Part shown: positions 23,031-31,057 of the stretch, piece after piece
Layout: each line of letters starts with the position of its first letter
Numbering within the stretch: the first letter of the stretch is position 1
Notes under the pieces: generated by a model
Told to the model about the DNA's origin: nothing
The model's input: only the letters and a program-made list of their open reading frames with translations
Databases searched by the model: none
Assembly: GCF_014207535.1 (NCBI RefSeq)
Contig: NZ_JACHGK010000011.1
Location: 98,842 to 162,841 of the forward strand
DNA length: 64,000 nt
Direction: 5' to 3'
Source: Bacillus benzoevorans
GTDB lineage: Bacteria; Bacillota; Bacilli; Bacillales; Cytobacillaceae
Translations under genes and position numbers: made by a program

Positions 23031-23566
23031 TTATCAAACCTATTTTCTATAGGGCAAACTAGTGTAAAATGTTCGTTTAAATGTTCAATAGTCATTTGAA
23101 CCGAATCGACAAACGGGAATTTATTACCAGATGTATTTATAGCCATTCTTGTTATTTCCATTAGTTCTCCATCGAGTCTTTCGACTATGTCTCCTTCTCT
23201 CCATTCGTTCACTTTTCTTCCAATCTCCGCCCATTTCACACGTTCTTTTTCATGTTCGATTTCTTCGTCTGTTGCGTGGCGAACAGGATGATGTTTGACT
23301 GAAAATCCTTTAGGTGCTGGAATGTATCGGCCAATGCTACCGTCATCAAATAAAACATAGTCATTAGCTTTAAACTCTGGCTCAATCTCATAACCGATGT
23401 ATAAAGCTTTTACAAAATCATCAAATGTCAATTCGTTAATCGGTTCATATGCTGAATTGAATCCACCAACTTTACATAGTACGCAACGTTCTAGATCTCC
23501 ATCCCAAACCTTTAATAAAGTTTCTATACTACGAGCTTGCCTTTCAGTAATTTTTACTTTTTCCAT
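23027..23566 (-). CDS. Hypothetical phage protein, 179 residues
   Basis: The first third may be an all-helical domain with CVLC; the second contains a beta pattern (NDYVLFDDGSIGRYIPA) and a later GDIVERLDGELMEITRM that resembles small SH3-like barrels. I start at ATG 23566, which has GGGAG upstream; the frame reaches to 23653 but that part overlaps the nuclease gene. No named family recognised. Confidence 0.5.
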   Translation of the reverse strand: MEKVKITERQARSIETLLKVWDGDLERCVLCKVGGFNSAYEPINELTFDDFVKALYIGYEIEPEFKANDYVLFDDGSIGRYIPAPKGFSVKHHPVRHATDEEIEHEKERVKWAEIGRKVNEWREGDIVERLDGELMEITRMAINTSGNKFPFVDSVQMTIEHLNEHFTLVCPIENRFDK

Positions 23567-23574
23567 AACGTTCA

Positions 23575-24402
23575 CTACTCCCATATCAACGCCCCCACTT
23601 CGATAGTATCCGTCAACCTCTTGGTTCCCCGGCAATAATCGCATTTCCCGCACCGAACAGGTTCAGCATCCCCTGACTTCACTTGGAGAATGCGCTCCAT
23701 TTTCATTTTTACATACTCATATTCAAAATCGAATCGGCTTTCATCAAAGTGAATTACAGCTTTATTAGGCGGATTTTCTTTTGTGACGGCCACGATATAA
23801 GGTGTATAAGTAAATCCTAAGTTCTCCTGCAATACGCGCCTGTATACCGCCATTTGAAGCACGTAATCCCATGATTCAACGAATGACACCCATCCATCGT
23901 ATTTTTCACTCCAATAGCGTTTGTGAAGGTCCTGAGTGGTTTTTAAATCGCTGAATGTTTTCCGTTCATGATTAATGCTATCGACTTTGATTTTCCAATC
24001 AGATCCCCATAGATTGGCTGTGAAAATCTGTTCTTTTTCCCCTTCCATAGCGAACATAGCGAAAGGATCTGCTTTTAAGGTTTCGATCATCCGGTCTGCT
24101 GTTTCAAAATCGGTGTATTTACTTCCGTTTTTCTTGAATATTGAACTGTTATTTTCTTCAATGAATTTATGAAACTCTTCATCATTTTCGAATGCTGCGT
24201 GAGTATATGAACCTACTAACATAGCGTTTGATGTTGGCTCGATATATTCACCTTTTAACTTTGCTGCTGTTTTAGCTTCACATTGAATCCAATTTTTGAA
24301 CTGGGAGACGGACATATAAAGCATGTCCATCTCATTTGTATAATAGTTATTCGAAGTCAATAACGGATTGTTCTGCTGAAGGTTTTTCGCTTGGTTCCGC
24401 AT
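23575..24402 (-). CDS. PD-(D/E)XK phage exonuclease (DUF3799-like)
   Basis: A 275-residue nuclease. Motifs suggest the PD-(D/E)XK fold: SVSQFKNWIQCEAKTAAK early, a DWKIKVDSINHERKTFSDLKTT core with the catalytic D...K pair, and a four-cysteine cluster near the end (RCGKCDYC and the C of the AAKL helix). These exonucleases resect DNA ends for annealing by a partner protein, here the upstream 293-residue protein. ATG 24402 has GAGGTG 7 bases upstream but overlaps the partner by 56 bases; an internal start near 24330 is possible. Confidence 0.75.
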   Translation of the reverse strand: MRNQAKNLQQNNPLLTSNNYYTNEMDMLYMSVSQFKNWIQCEAKTAAKLKGEYIEPTSNAMLVGSYTHAAFENDEEFHKFIEENNSSIFKKNGSKYTDFETADRMIETLKADPFAMFAMEGEKEQIFTANLWGSDWKIKVDSINHERKTFSDLKTTQDLHKRYWSEKYDGWVSFVESWDYVLQMAVYRRVLQENLGFTYTPYIVAVTKENPPNKAVIHFDESRFDFEYEYVKMKMERILQVKSGDAEPVRCGKCDYCRGTKRLTDTIEVGALIWE

Positions 24403-25228
24403 CAGCTGTCACCTCATCTTTCTTTTCCTCCTTGAAAGACTCGGCTAGTCCACTTTGCGCCTTTTTCTTAGCTGATTTATCAAACCAATCCTCTACCTTG
24501 CTCATTCCATCCTTGAGAGAATTGAAAATTTTGATTAAGTCTAAGTAGTCATATTCGGAAAAAGCATCAGCATTGTATCCAAATCGAGTCTCAACCATTT
24601 CCTGAGTAACACGGTACTTGTTTTTAAAAGCATCTAAAGCGTGAGCAATCCGGTCTTTTAACGGCTGTTTATTATTACCGGTGATGGTCTTGTTGCATTC
24701 CTCAACAGCAGCTTCTACAATATCACCAGGGATGATACCCAATATGCAGGAACGTAGCCGGCGCGCTCCCTGATTAGCAACTAATTCATAAATGTCGCGC
24801 GGGTCATCTAATTTCTTTAACTTACCTTGTGCTTTCCTTGAATGAGGAACCGTAAACACTTTTTCTTGCCGTACATTTGTTTCGAGGTCCCAGGCATAAG
24901 CCATGGCAACCGATTCACCGTTTTTCTGTTCCAATTCTTTAACACCAAACGCAATATTTCCCCAGTTTTGCGCTAATACTTCAGCTAGTCTGATAGAAGG
25001 TCCCTCTACCTTTGTTCCACCTCTTGGATAGCTATAAATGGCTGTTTGGGCAAGTGATGGGCGTTTGCAAGCATCTAAAATACGCTGTTCAGATTGGAAT
25101 ACATTTCGCGGGAATTGACGGGCCATAAATATCTGCCCTTTGACTTCTTCCATTTCTCTGCTGCTGGAAGCTTGGGCAACAACACCACCTTGATGCTGAT
25201 TATTAAATTGTGATGATAATTGATTCAT
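24347..25228 (-). CDS. Phage recombination protein, probable single-strand annealing protein
   Basis: A 293-residue protein. The conserved core has MARQFPRNVFQSEQRILDAC, then RGGTKVEGPSIRLAEVLAQ and ELVANQGARRLRSCILGIIP. The Arg-rich segment and the pairing with an exonuclease gene suggest a RecT-like single-strand annealing partner, but it is not classic RecT; I cannot fix the family (Sak3-like is one option). The last third is acidic and probably unstructured. GGAGGAAACAATTC precedes the ATG. Confidence 0.6.
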   Translation of the reverse strand: MNQLSSQFNNQHQGGVVAQASSSREMEEVKGQIFMARQFPRNVFQSEQRILDACKRPSLAQTAIYSYPRGGTKVEGPSIRLAEVLAQNWGNIAFGVKELEQKNGESVAMAYAWDLETNVRQEKVFTVPHSRKAQGKLKKLDDPRDIYELVANQGARRLRSCILGIIPGDIVEAAVEECNKTITGNNKQPLKDRIAHALDAFKNKYRVTQEMVETRFGYNADAFSEYDYLDLIKIFNSLKDGMSKVEDWFDKSAKKKAQSGLAESFKEEKKDEVTADAEPSEKPSAEQSVIDFE

Positions 25229-25326
25229 GAATTGTTTCCTCCTTTACCGCCAGTTCAAAATATGTTAGACTGACGGTAATCAAATATTTTTCAAACCTAC
25301 TGACTTCTGTTTCCGGCAGAAGTTTT
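25229..25326. repeat. Two inverted repeats between recombination genes
   Basis: A TTACCG...CGGTAA inverted repeat (about 25242-25279) and an ACTTCTG / CAGAAGT hairpin (about 25304-25324) separate the two genes. Neither is followed by a T run on the minus strand, so they are more likely processing or attenuation structures than terminators. Confidence 0.4.
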
Positions 25327-25860
25327 TCATTTCATCTTTTTCAATAAGTCCTCAAGTCCGATTTCCTTCACGAGCTTGTCTCCGATAGAATCTTTCAAAC
25401 TATCAGTAATAAACTTTTTCATTTCCTGATTCACCTTAGTTACAATCTGATTAGACATTTCTTTTGTTTGTTTAGAAATCTGTTTGTCAATAAAATATTG
25501 CATCCTTGTCTGACTGTTGCCCCAAGAGTCTCTATTTGGCTCACCTCTGTCATTCACTTTTTCTGTAAGCCATTTATCACATTTGTCTTTGATTAGGTTT
25601 TTAATGCTTACATCTTTTTTGGTTACATCTCCCCACCTATCAGTTAAAGTGACTTTTCCATTTAAAAATTCATTGTAAGTAGCATCAACTAATTCATTTA
25701 CCCGTTCCTGGACTTTCTTCTCTGCTTCGTATTTAACAGAAGTGATGACATCATCAGATATTTTTTTAACAACGCTATTAATGATTTGCTTTTTAATTGC
25801 TTCATCCAATGATTCATCTTCATTTAGCCAATCAATATCAACAGTTACATTCAATTTCAT
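25327..25860 (-). CDS. Conserved charged phage protein, 177 residues
   Basis: A highly charged, helical protein (KKISDDVITSVKYEAEKKV; later QETKEMSN-type heptads). Starts MKLNVTVDIDWLNEDES, with AAGGAGAG upstream of ATG 25860. Similar proteins occur before phage recombination genes. No catalytic motif seen; a nucleic-acid-binding or scaffolding role is possible but not shown. Confidence 0.55.
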   Translation of the reverse strand: MKLNVTVDIDWLNEDESLDEAIKKQIINSVVKKISDDVITSVKYEAEKKVQERVNELVDATYNEFLNGKVTLTDRWGDVTKKDVSIKNLIKDKCDKWLTEKVNDRGEPNRDSWGNSQTRMQYFIDKQISKQTKEMSNQIVTKVNQEMKKFITDSLKDSIGDKLVKEIGLEDLLKKMK

Positions 25861-25882
25861 GAAATATACTCTCCTTTTTTTA

Positions 25883-26098
25883 TTACGCTGTTTTAAATTC
25901 AAACTCATAAACTTGACTAAGATAACTCTGCCAATGCTCCTGTAAAACCATTTCTCCGTTGTTTGGATCTTCGAAATAAGCATCTCCCGGCCAAATCTCA
26001 TTCCCGAAAAAGTCAACGCCGATAGCTTCTTCATCATTAACTGCGTATGGATAGCCTGTCTGCTCCATTTGCGTAATTATAGGATGCTGTAAATCCAT
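25883..26098 (-). CDS. yqaI: YqaI-like phage protein
   Basis: A 71-residue protein resembling YqaI of the Bacillus subtilis skin element: HPIITQMEQTGYPY at the start, then DFFGNEIWPGDAYFED. AAAGGAGGAATCAG precedes ATG 26098. Function unknown; conserved in early regions of Bacillus prophages. Confidence 0.65.
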   Translation of the reverse strand: MDLQHPIITQMEQTGYPYAVNDEEAIGVDFFGNEIWPGDAYFEDPNNGEMVLQEHWQSYLSQVYEFEFKTA

Positions 26099-26148
26099 TC
26101 TGATTCCTCCTTTCAATTAATACTTTGTTTGTTCGGATAGCGTGAGAA

Positions 26149-26301
26149 TTAGTTTTTTAATAAAACATGTTCTTTGTGGTAACGCTCGTCTATTACCACC
26201 TCGTTGACTCTTACAGCACCCCACGATTCGTCCTCAAAATAGACTTCCTTGCTTTGGTCATCTATTCTTTGAAGCCATTCAATTAGCTCTTTTACCGTCA
26301 T
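26149..26301 (-). CDS. Small early phage protein, 50 residues
   Basis: Starts MTVKELIEWLQRIDDQSKEV with a GAGGTGAATAAG ribosome site. It ends with a basic HKEHVLLKN. It belongs to a group of short phage proteins of unknown function with an N-terminal helix of this type. Confidence 0.55.
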   Translation of the reverse strand: MTVKELIEWLQRIDDQSKEVYFEDESWGAVRVNEVVIDERYHKEHVLLKN

Positions 26302-26515
26302 CTTATTCACCTCTTTTCTAGTGGCTTGTTTCCACTGTGATAAGCCAAGGATAGGAGAGAGTGACCTTTGGCATTCGGGAGGAATTGGTCTCCTTGACTC
26401 ATCACAGCAGGAACAAAACAATTGTTCTTCTGCTGTTTTACTGATATAATAGATATATATCCTGATTGTTTTGAGGATTAGCTGAAACTGTTGATTCCTC
26501 AAAATTCGTTAAGTA
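26302..26515 (-). promoter_or_regulatory. 214-base non-coding leader with hairpins
   Basis: No gene is convincing here. The minus strand carries TATTATATC-like promoter sequence near 26450-26460, then a strong hairpin (CAGCAG-GAACAA / TTGTTC-CTGCTG, about 26398-26436) and an AGTGG / CCACT hairpin near the ribosome site of the next gene. It reads as a promoter with a structured leader, or a small RNA. Confidence 0.35.
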
Positions 26516-26743
26516 TTAAGCCGTTGCTTTGTCCGGAGCTTCGGCTTTTTTGCTTTTTTCAAACATTTCTTGAGCCAGTTTAACGATTTCTTTCAATTCC
26601 ATTGAATTTTCCTTTTCTAATTCTGATAGAGTCATTTCTCCTATTAACGCCCCGAAAAAACGTGAAGCAAAGTTTGTATAAAACGCATTTCCGTTTTTAA
26701 TTGCCTCTTCAACAATTTTGTTCAATTCCCGATTATTCTTCAT
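26516..26743 (-). CDS. Hypothetical phage protein, 75 residues
   Basis: A helical protein (NRELNKIVEEAIKNGNAF, then ELEKENSMELKEIVKLAQEM) with a short acidic/Ala tail. Start at ATG 26743, with GAAGGTGG upstream. It overlaps the preceding membrane peptide gene by 11 bases. Function unknown. Confidence 0.5.
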   Translation of the reverse strand: MKNNRELNKIVEEAIKNGNAFYTNFASRFFGALIGEMTLSELEKENSMELKEIVKLAQEMFEKSKKAEAPDKATA

Positions 26744-26819
26744 AACCCAACCACCTTCCAAGTATCATTCCGACTAACAACATGGAGATATATATGGCGC
26801 CAAACATTATAAAGCCCAT
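26733..26819 (-). CDS. 28-residue membrane peptide
   Basis: A short frame whose product is almost one hydrophobic helix (MGFIMFGAIYISMLLVGMIL followed by a charged end). It begins 2 bases after the DUF6075 stop and overlaps the next gene, as expected for a coupled micro-gene. A single-pass membrane peptide of unknown function. Confidence 0.45.
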   Translation of the reverse strand: MGFIMFGAIYISMLLVGMILGRWLGYEE

Positions 26820-26820
26820 A

Positions 26821-27126
26821 TCAAAAGTACCTGTATGTGATAGCTTCCATTACGAGTTTTCTGTTTTGGTCGTCCAGGTAATCCATATTGCTTAAATCGA
26901 TTTTTTCATCGTTTGTATAAAGATGAATAGCTAGGTATAACATGAATTTTTCTGACTGAGACCATTTACTAGCTGCCCTTTTTAAAGCTGCTGTTTCGAT
27001 AATTCCGTTTTCTAAATCAAAATATTTTGTAGTGAATAACGTTTTAAGTTTCCAGTTGTTTGAAAACAAGTGGATAACGCCCTTCCAGTACCTGTCCTTT
27101 GCTATATTGCTTGGGATTGTCGTCAC
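26821..27126 (-). CDS. DUF6075-family phage protein
   Basis: A 101-residue protein resembling DUF6075 (RYWKGVIHLFSNNWKL; ALKRAASKWSQSEKFMLYLA). The start is a GTG at 27126 with GTAGGAGGG upstream and is coupled to the stop of the preceding small gene (GTGA). The family is frequent in Bacillus phages and plasmids and has no known function. Confidence 0.62.
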   Translation of the reverse strand: MTTIPSNIAKDRYWKGVIHLFSNNWKLKTLFTTKYFDLENGIIETAALKRAASKWSQSEKFMLYLAIHLYTNDEKIDLSNMDYLDDQNRKLVMEAITYRYF

Positions 27127-27212
27127 TTTAATACCCTCCTACACCAATCTATTTTGATTCCCTGCTGCTGAAGCTTCTTGATGAGTGCTTCTAATGCTGC
27201 TTTACCGGCCAT
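27123..27212 (-). CDS. Small basic phage peptide, 29 residues
   Basis: A short frame overlapping the end of the 182-residue gene and coupled to the DUF6075 gene. Product MAGKAALEALIKKLQQQGIK, then DWCRRVLK: one amphipathic basic helix. Possibly a leader peptide for translation of the next gene. Confidence 0.4.
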   Translation of the reverse strand: MAGKAALEALIKKLQQQGIKIDWCRRVLK

Positions 27213-27739
27213 GATTTTTTAAACCCCTTCTGAACCAACTTGGTAAAGTGTTGTTCCCACATATCAACCCAGCTGATTTCTAACTCTTTGCATAAAATAG
27301 CTACATAATGATTTGCCCCGGTGATAACATCGATGGTTTCTTGTATGGATTCCTCGAAATCCTTTCTTTCCCAATCCGAAATGAACCTAGGATGTTTGGT
27401 GATTTTATCCTCCACTTTTTGCAAAGACTTTTTCATTTCGTCTAGTTCTTCATTTATCTTGATGAAAACGTTAGACCGATGAAGGTCAGCTGCTTCACCA
27501 TCGAGTTTTGTCGGCCCCCATCCGATATATTCAACAGCTGCCTCCATAGCGACAAAAGGATTATTATGCTGTTCCAGATAATACTTACAAATTGAAGGTT
27601 GCACCTTATAACGCCCGTTTTCCTGATGGGAAATGGATTCAGCAGAAATGTTGGTATCCAATGACATCTTTAATTGAGTTTTATTCACTTCTTTCCTTGC
27701 TTCCTTTGCGGCTAGAGCCGCTATACTAACAGCCAACAT
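27191..27739 (-). CDS. Early phage protein with helix-turn-helix-like N-terminus
   Basis: A 182-residue protein. Residues about 15-60 look like a degenerate Cro/CI-type helix-turn-helix (NKTQLKMSLDTNISAESISH, then QENGRYKVQPS); the rest is helical and acidic. AAAGGAGCTGGTA precedes the ATG. Likely an early regulator; target unknown. Confidence 0.55.
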   Translation of the reverse strand: MLAVSIAALAAKEARKEVNKTQLKMSLDTNISAESISHQENGRYKVQPSICKYYLEQHNNPFVAMEAAVEYIGWGPTKLDGEAADLHRSNVFIKINEELDEMKKSLQKVEDKITKHPRFISDWERKDFEESIQETIDVITGANHYVAILCKELEISWVDMWEQHFTKLVQKGFKKSWPVKQH

Positions 27740-27848
27740 TACCAGCTCCTTTTATACAATTTTCAAAGTCACAAATACTTAAATACACAGGCACAATTGC
27801 GATAATTCTGTAAAATTAAATTAAATGAAGCGTAAATCACTTTCTTTG

Positions 27849-28037
27849 CTATATAGCTTCATAACTGTTTTCTTCTTGGTCTTTCATCCATTTGTCGATG
27901 GTTTCTTTCGAAAAGAAGATTCTGCGACGAATGCGAACATGTGGAATTTGTTTTTGTTTGACCATTGTATAGATCGTGTCAGTGCTAACGCCGATATAGT
28001 TAGCGATTTCCTGAGCTGTCATGGTTTTTCTTTGCAT
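27849..28037 (-). CDS. Excisionase-type helix-turn-helix protein
   Basis: A 62-residue DNA-binding protein of the HTH_17 (MerR-like, excisionase) type: MTAQEIANYIGVSTDTIYTM, then IPHVRIRRRIFFSKETIDKW. It is the right size and type for a recombination directionality factor that would bias the integrase toward excision, although regulatory roles are also possible. AAAGGAGACTAAAGGC precedes the ATG. Confidence 0.7.
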   Translation of the reverse strand: MQRKTMTAQEIANYIGVSTDTIYTMVKQKQIPHVRIRRRIFFSKETIDKWMKDQEENSYEAI

Positions 28038-28041
28038 GCCT

Positions 28042-28197
28042 TTAGTCTCCTTTCGGTTCAGTGTTGTTTAGAATCTCAACGACTTCCATCAGCTTTCCGA
28101 TGACTTCATTGTCTGAATAGCCATCTTGAAGCATCAAAGCTGATTCCAGGACTTTGAATTTGAGTTCAGCCCATAATGCTTGGTTGGTGAGGTTCAT
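28042..28197 (-). CDS. Hypothetical phage protein, 51 residues
   Basis: A short helical acidic protein (MNLTNQALWAELKFKVLESA) ending in EPKGD, lying between the antirepressor and the excisionase-like gene. Function unknown. Confidence 0.5.
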   Translation of the reverse strand: MNLTNQALWAELKFKVLESALMLQDGYSDNEVIGKLMEVVEILNNTEPKGD

Positions 28198-28209
28198 CGA
28201 TTTACCTCC

Positions 28210-29007
28210 TTAATCTTCGTTCCGAAGCGATGTAACAATGAGTTCGTATGTTTTTGGTTCCTTTTTTCTAAGGAATTTATTAATAAAGTAAATTTGGCCC
28301 TTACCGGTTATTTTGGTTGTTCTGGTGATTCGTACTGTTCCATCTGGATTATTTACAGTTCGCTCTTTCACTTCGAAAAAGCCGCGTTCCATATATTGTT
28401 GTGTCGGTTCATTGTAACGAGCGCCTTTCTTACCGAGATAACCGTTTTCTCGCAACCATTCAAAAAGTCGATTTTGACCGATTTTTACACCGTTTTGCGT
28501 AATGAGTTTTGCTAGTTGTCCTATAAGGATACTGTCGACACTTGCTTCAACTGCGTCAGCGAATAAAACTTTTGGTTTTTGTTCAATAACTTTTTGTTCA
28601 GCTTCCACTCGCTTTTGTCGTTCTTCTTTTAGGTCGGTAGCGAGTTTGATGATGGTGTCCGGATTAAGAAGAACCTCTTCTATCTTTTCGGGCGTCATGT
28701 ATGCACCGTGTTTTCGGATGGATGGGATGACTTCGTGTGTTATCCAGCGTTTGAATTCTTTTGCTTCGGGTTTGCGGCTAGATAAAACTAATGAATATAG
28801 ACCATATTCATTGATAATATTCGCTTCACCTTGACGCCCTAACTTGAAGTTAGACCGTTCATCATCGTCTAAACGGCTAACCGCTTTAGATGGATTGGAA
28901 ATTTCTAATACATCACATACATCTTTCACGACAAACCAAGGTTGACCATCTTTTAAAATGGTACGCACTTCATTTTGTTTGAAATTGAAAACTTGCAATT
29001 GATTCAT
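28210..29007 (-). CDS. Phage antirepressor (BRO-N plus KilAC)
   Basis: A 265-residue protein. The N-terminal BRO-N domain (about residues 5-105) shows GQPWFVVKDVCDVLEI and YSLVLSSRKPEAKEFKRWIT. The C-terminal KilAC domain (about 140-260) has the IGQNRLFEWLRENGYL motif. Such proteins bind and inactivate phage repressors or act on DNA to favour lytic growth. It is the second gene of the early operon behind the cro-like gene, as expected. AGGAGGTAAGTGA precedes the ATG. Confidence 0.85.
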   Translation of the reverse strand: MNQLQVFNFKQNEVRTILKDGQPWFVVKDVCDVLEISNPSKAVSRLDDDERSNFKLGRQGEANIINEYGLYSLVLSSRKPEAKEFKRWITHEVIPSIRKHGAYMTPEKIEEVLLNPDTIIKLATDLKEERQKRVEAEQKVIEQKPKVLFADAVEASVDSILIGQLAKLITQNGVKIGQNRLFEWLRENGYLGKKGARYNEPTQQYMERGFFEVKERTVNNPDGTVRITRTTKITGKGQIYFINKFLRKKEPKTYELIVTSLRNED

Positions 29008-29018
29008 TCACTTACCTC

Positions 29019-29249
29019 CTATGCAATTATAGTTTCATTCCACTCTACGTGGAATTTTTCATCAAAAAAAATCGAAGCAGATACGCCTAGAATCTTTGCT
29101 ATTTCTTGCAGTTCATCTGTATTAATTGGCCGTTTCCCAAGTTCTTTCATATTATAACCAGAAATACTCATCTTTAGCTTTTTTGCCATGTAAGTTTGGG
29201 AAAGCCCTTTAGACTTCCTACAGCTCCTAATTTTTTCATGCAGTTGCAA
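29019..29249 (-). CDS. Cro-like XRE-family regulator
   Basis: A 76-residue helix-turn-helix protein (KSKGLSQTYMAKKLKMSISG, then DELQEIAKILGVSA). The start is a TTG at 29249 with AAAGGGGGTGAAAAC upstream. It is divergent from the repressor and is driven by a TTGACT-17-TATAAT promoter whose spacer holds an operator palindrome. It would repress the repressor promoter during lytic growth. Confidence 0.78.
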   Translation of the reverse strand: MQLHEKIRSCRKSKGLSQTYMAKKLKMSISGYNMKELGKRPINTDELQEIAKILGVSASIFFDEKFHVEWNETIIA

Positions 29250-29413
29250 GTTTTCACCCCCTTTTGTTTCACGTAACGTGGAACTTTATGTCTTTATTAT
29301 ATATCCACTAAAAGTGGAAGTCAACAACAAATTTAACTTTTCGTGGATTTTATTTAACGTAGCGTGAAATGTTGTTATTATTAAGTTAATTAACTAGTGA
29401 GGAAGAGATATTT
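29250..29413. promoter_or_regulatory. Lysogeny switch: divergent promoters and four operator repeats
   Basis: Four related partial palindromes of the form TTTCACGTAACGTGGAA lie at 29267-29283, 29304-29318 (TCCACTAAAAGTGGA), 29333-29349 and 29353-29369. The minus-strand early promoter (-35 TTGACT 29324-29319, -10 TATAAT 29301-29296, 17-base spacer) has the second operator exactly in its spacer. A plus-strand promoter (-35 TTTAAC 29353-29358, 17 bases, -10 TATTAT 29376-29381) is overlapped by the fourth. Repressor occupancy would therefore set both directions. Confidence 0.75.
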
Positions 29414-29836
29414 ATGAGCCTCGGAAAGAGATTGAAATTTGAAAGAGAAAAAAGAAATTGGTCTCAAAAGTTTGTTGCGGGAAAAGTCGGTATAACTAAT
29501 ACTGTGCTATCAAATTACGAACGTGATTACAGAGACCCCGATACTGATACTTTAAAAAAATTAGCTGATTTGTATGAAGTGGGAGCAGATTATTTATTAG
29601 GTAGCAATAAACCTTCCAACCAAACATCCAAAGACGAACGAGACATCGCCAAACGCCTCGACCAAATCCGAAACGACCTTGAGCATGCGGATGGTCTAGC
29701 GTTTGATGGGGAACCGCTATCAGATGAAGCCAAAGAATCTTTCATGGAAGCAATGGAGTTTGTTGTAAGGCAAACGAAGAAGATTAATAAGAAGTACATC
29801 CCTAAAAAATATCGAAAGGGTGAATCAGATGAGTGA
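29414..29836 (+). CDS. Phage repressor (CI/ImmR-like, XRE family)
   Basis: A 140-residue repressor with an N-terminal helix-turn-helix (FVAGKVGITNTVLSNYERDY, then LADLYEVGADYLLG). The C-terminal part lacks a LexA-type peptidase, so RecA-driven self-cleavage is unlikely. The ImmA-type protease encoded two genes downstream is the likely inducer, as in ICEBs1 and phi105. It overlaps the next gene by 8 bases. Confidence 0.85.
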   Translation: MSLGKRLKFEREKRNWSQKFVAGKVGITNTVLSNYERDYRDPDTDTLKKLADLYEVGADYLLGSNKPSNQTSKDERDIAKRLDQIRNDLEHADGLAFDGEPLSDEAKESFMEAMEFVVRQTKKINKKYIPKKYRKGESDE

Positions 29837-30101
29837 ACAAGATGAATTATTAAAACAAATATTATTAGAAGTTCAATCAATGAAAGTAAATATGGCAACT
29901 AAAGGTGATATCGAGGTAATTAATTATAAACTTGATAAATTAACTGAAAATGTTGAAAAGCAACATATTGCCAACATCAACTCCGATAATATCCTGCTAA
30001 ATGAAATACGCTCCATCCGCGAAGGTGTCGTGTATGTTAACCGCAAGATTGCCGATACCGAATTAGAACTTAACATGATGAAGCAAAACGTAAAACAATA
30101 A
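29829..30101 (+). CDS. Coiled-coil protein between repressor and ImmA-type protease
   Basis: A 90-residue helical protein beginning MSEQDELLKQILLEVQSM, with repeated heptads to the end. The start at 29829 follows GGGTGAATCAG; it is coupled to the repressor stop. It resembles the hemolysin-XhlA-like coils often seen in phages but lacks a membrane segment. Possibly an accessory subunit of the repressor-protease pair. Confidence 0.55.
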   Translation: MSEQDELLKQILLEVQSMKVNMATKGDIEVINYKLDKLTENVEKQHIANINSDNILLNEIRSIREGVVYVNRKIADTELELNMMKQNVKQ

Positions 30102-30120
30102 ATCAATTCGAGTTGATCTT

Positions 30121-30537
30121 ATGTCTTTCATTTCAGATAAAGTAAAGCAGCTGGCACATAAATATAAAACAAATGACCCGTTTGAAATTGCGGATAGGTT
30201 AAACATCCTTGTCCACTTCCTGCCTCTACATAGCGAAATAAACGGATTTTATAAATTAGAAAAGCGTAATAAATTTATTATCATCAATCAAAATCTACCT
30301 CATGAAATAAAACGTTTCGTATGCGCGCATGAGCTTGGTCATGCCGTCCTGCATCCTAGAGCAAATACACCTTTTTTAAGAAAAAATACACTTTATTCAA
30401 TCAATAGGCTGGAAGTAGAAGCCAATCGTTTTGCCGTTGAACTTCTCTTGGATGATAAAATTTTTGAAGATTATGAAACTAAGTTTGATATTTTACGAGA
30501 AAACGGGATTCCGTATGAGATGGAAAGATTTTTATAA
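30121..30537 (+). CDS. ImmA/IrrE-family metallopeptidase
   Basis: A 138-residue zinc protease with the motif CAHELGHAVLHP (HExxH at about residues 76-80) and a downstream LEVEANRFAVELLL supplying the third ligand. In ICEBs1, phi105 and related elements the ImmA protein cleaves the ImmR-type repressor after DNA damage. Its position behind the repressor gene fits that role. Confidence 0.85.
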   Translation: MSFISDKVKQLAHKYKTNDPFEIADRLNILVHFLPLHSEINGFYKLEKRNKFIIINQNLPHEIKRFVCAHELGHAVLHPRANTPFLRKNTLYSINRLEVEANRFAVELLLDDKIFEDYETKFDILRENGIPYEMERFL

Positions 30538-30559
30538 TTTTTATAGAGGAGGAATGATT

Positions 30560-31009
30560 ATGGAAGCGTCAGGAGTAAATGGTCAATTGGAATTTACGGG
30601 GACAAAAATTATCATTAAACGAAAAGGTATGCTTGCTAAAATGACACAAGGTTTAAAAGGTGATAAAGAAATTCTAGTTAAACAAATTTCATCAATTCAA
30701 TTTAAAAAAGCAAATTCATTTACAAATGGATACATACAATTTGCTTTTTCTGGCGGAAAAGAAAACCAAGGCGGCCTTTTTGATGCGACTAAAGATGAAA
30801 ACACAATAATGTTTAATAAAAAGCAAATGAAAGATTTTGAGAAAATTAAATTAGCAGTTGAAGAAAAGATAATCGAATCTAATCAATCAACACCGTCACA
30901 AGTGGTAGATGTGGCGGATCAGATAAAAAAACTCTCCGAACTACGTGACAATGGCATCATCACAGATGATGAGTTCAATGCAAAGAAAAAGCAATTGTTA
31001 AATATCTAA
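30560..31009 (+). CDS. DUF4429-like protein with C-terminal SHOCT domain
   Basis: A 149-residue cytoplasmic protein. Residues about 1-105 resemble the PH-like DUF4429 domain (NGQLEFTGTKIIIKRKG; ISSIQFKKANSFTNGYIQF). Residues about 118-149 are a SHOCT motif (IKKLSELRDNGIITDDEFNA). The start at 30560 is set by AGGAGG 7 bases upstream. It lies in the cargo segment between the protease and the integrase, where temperate phages often carry lysogen-expressed genes. Function unknown. Confidence 0.65.
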   Translation: MEASGVNGQLEFTGTKIIIKRKGMLAKMTQGLKGDKEILVKQISSIQFKKANSFTNGYIQFAFSGGKENQGGLFDATKDENTIMFNKKQMKDFEKIKLAVEEKIIESNQSTPSQVVDVADQIKKLSELRDNGIITDDEFNAKKKQLLNI

Positions 31010-31057
31010 TATGAAACGGAAAGGCTTTTATAAATGCAAAAGGGGAAAGTGTAACTA

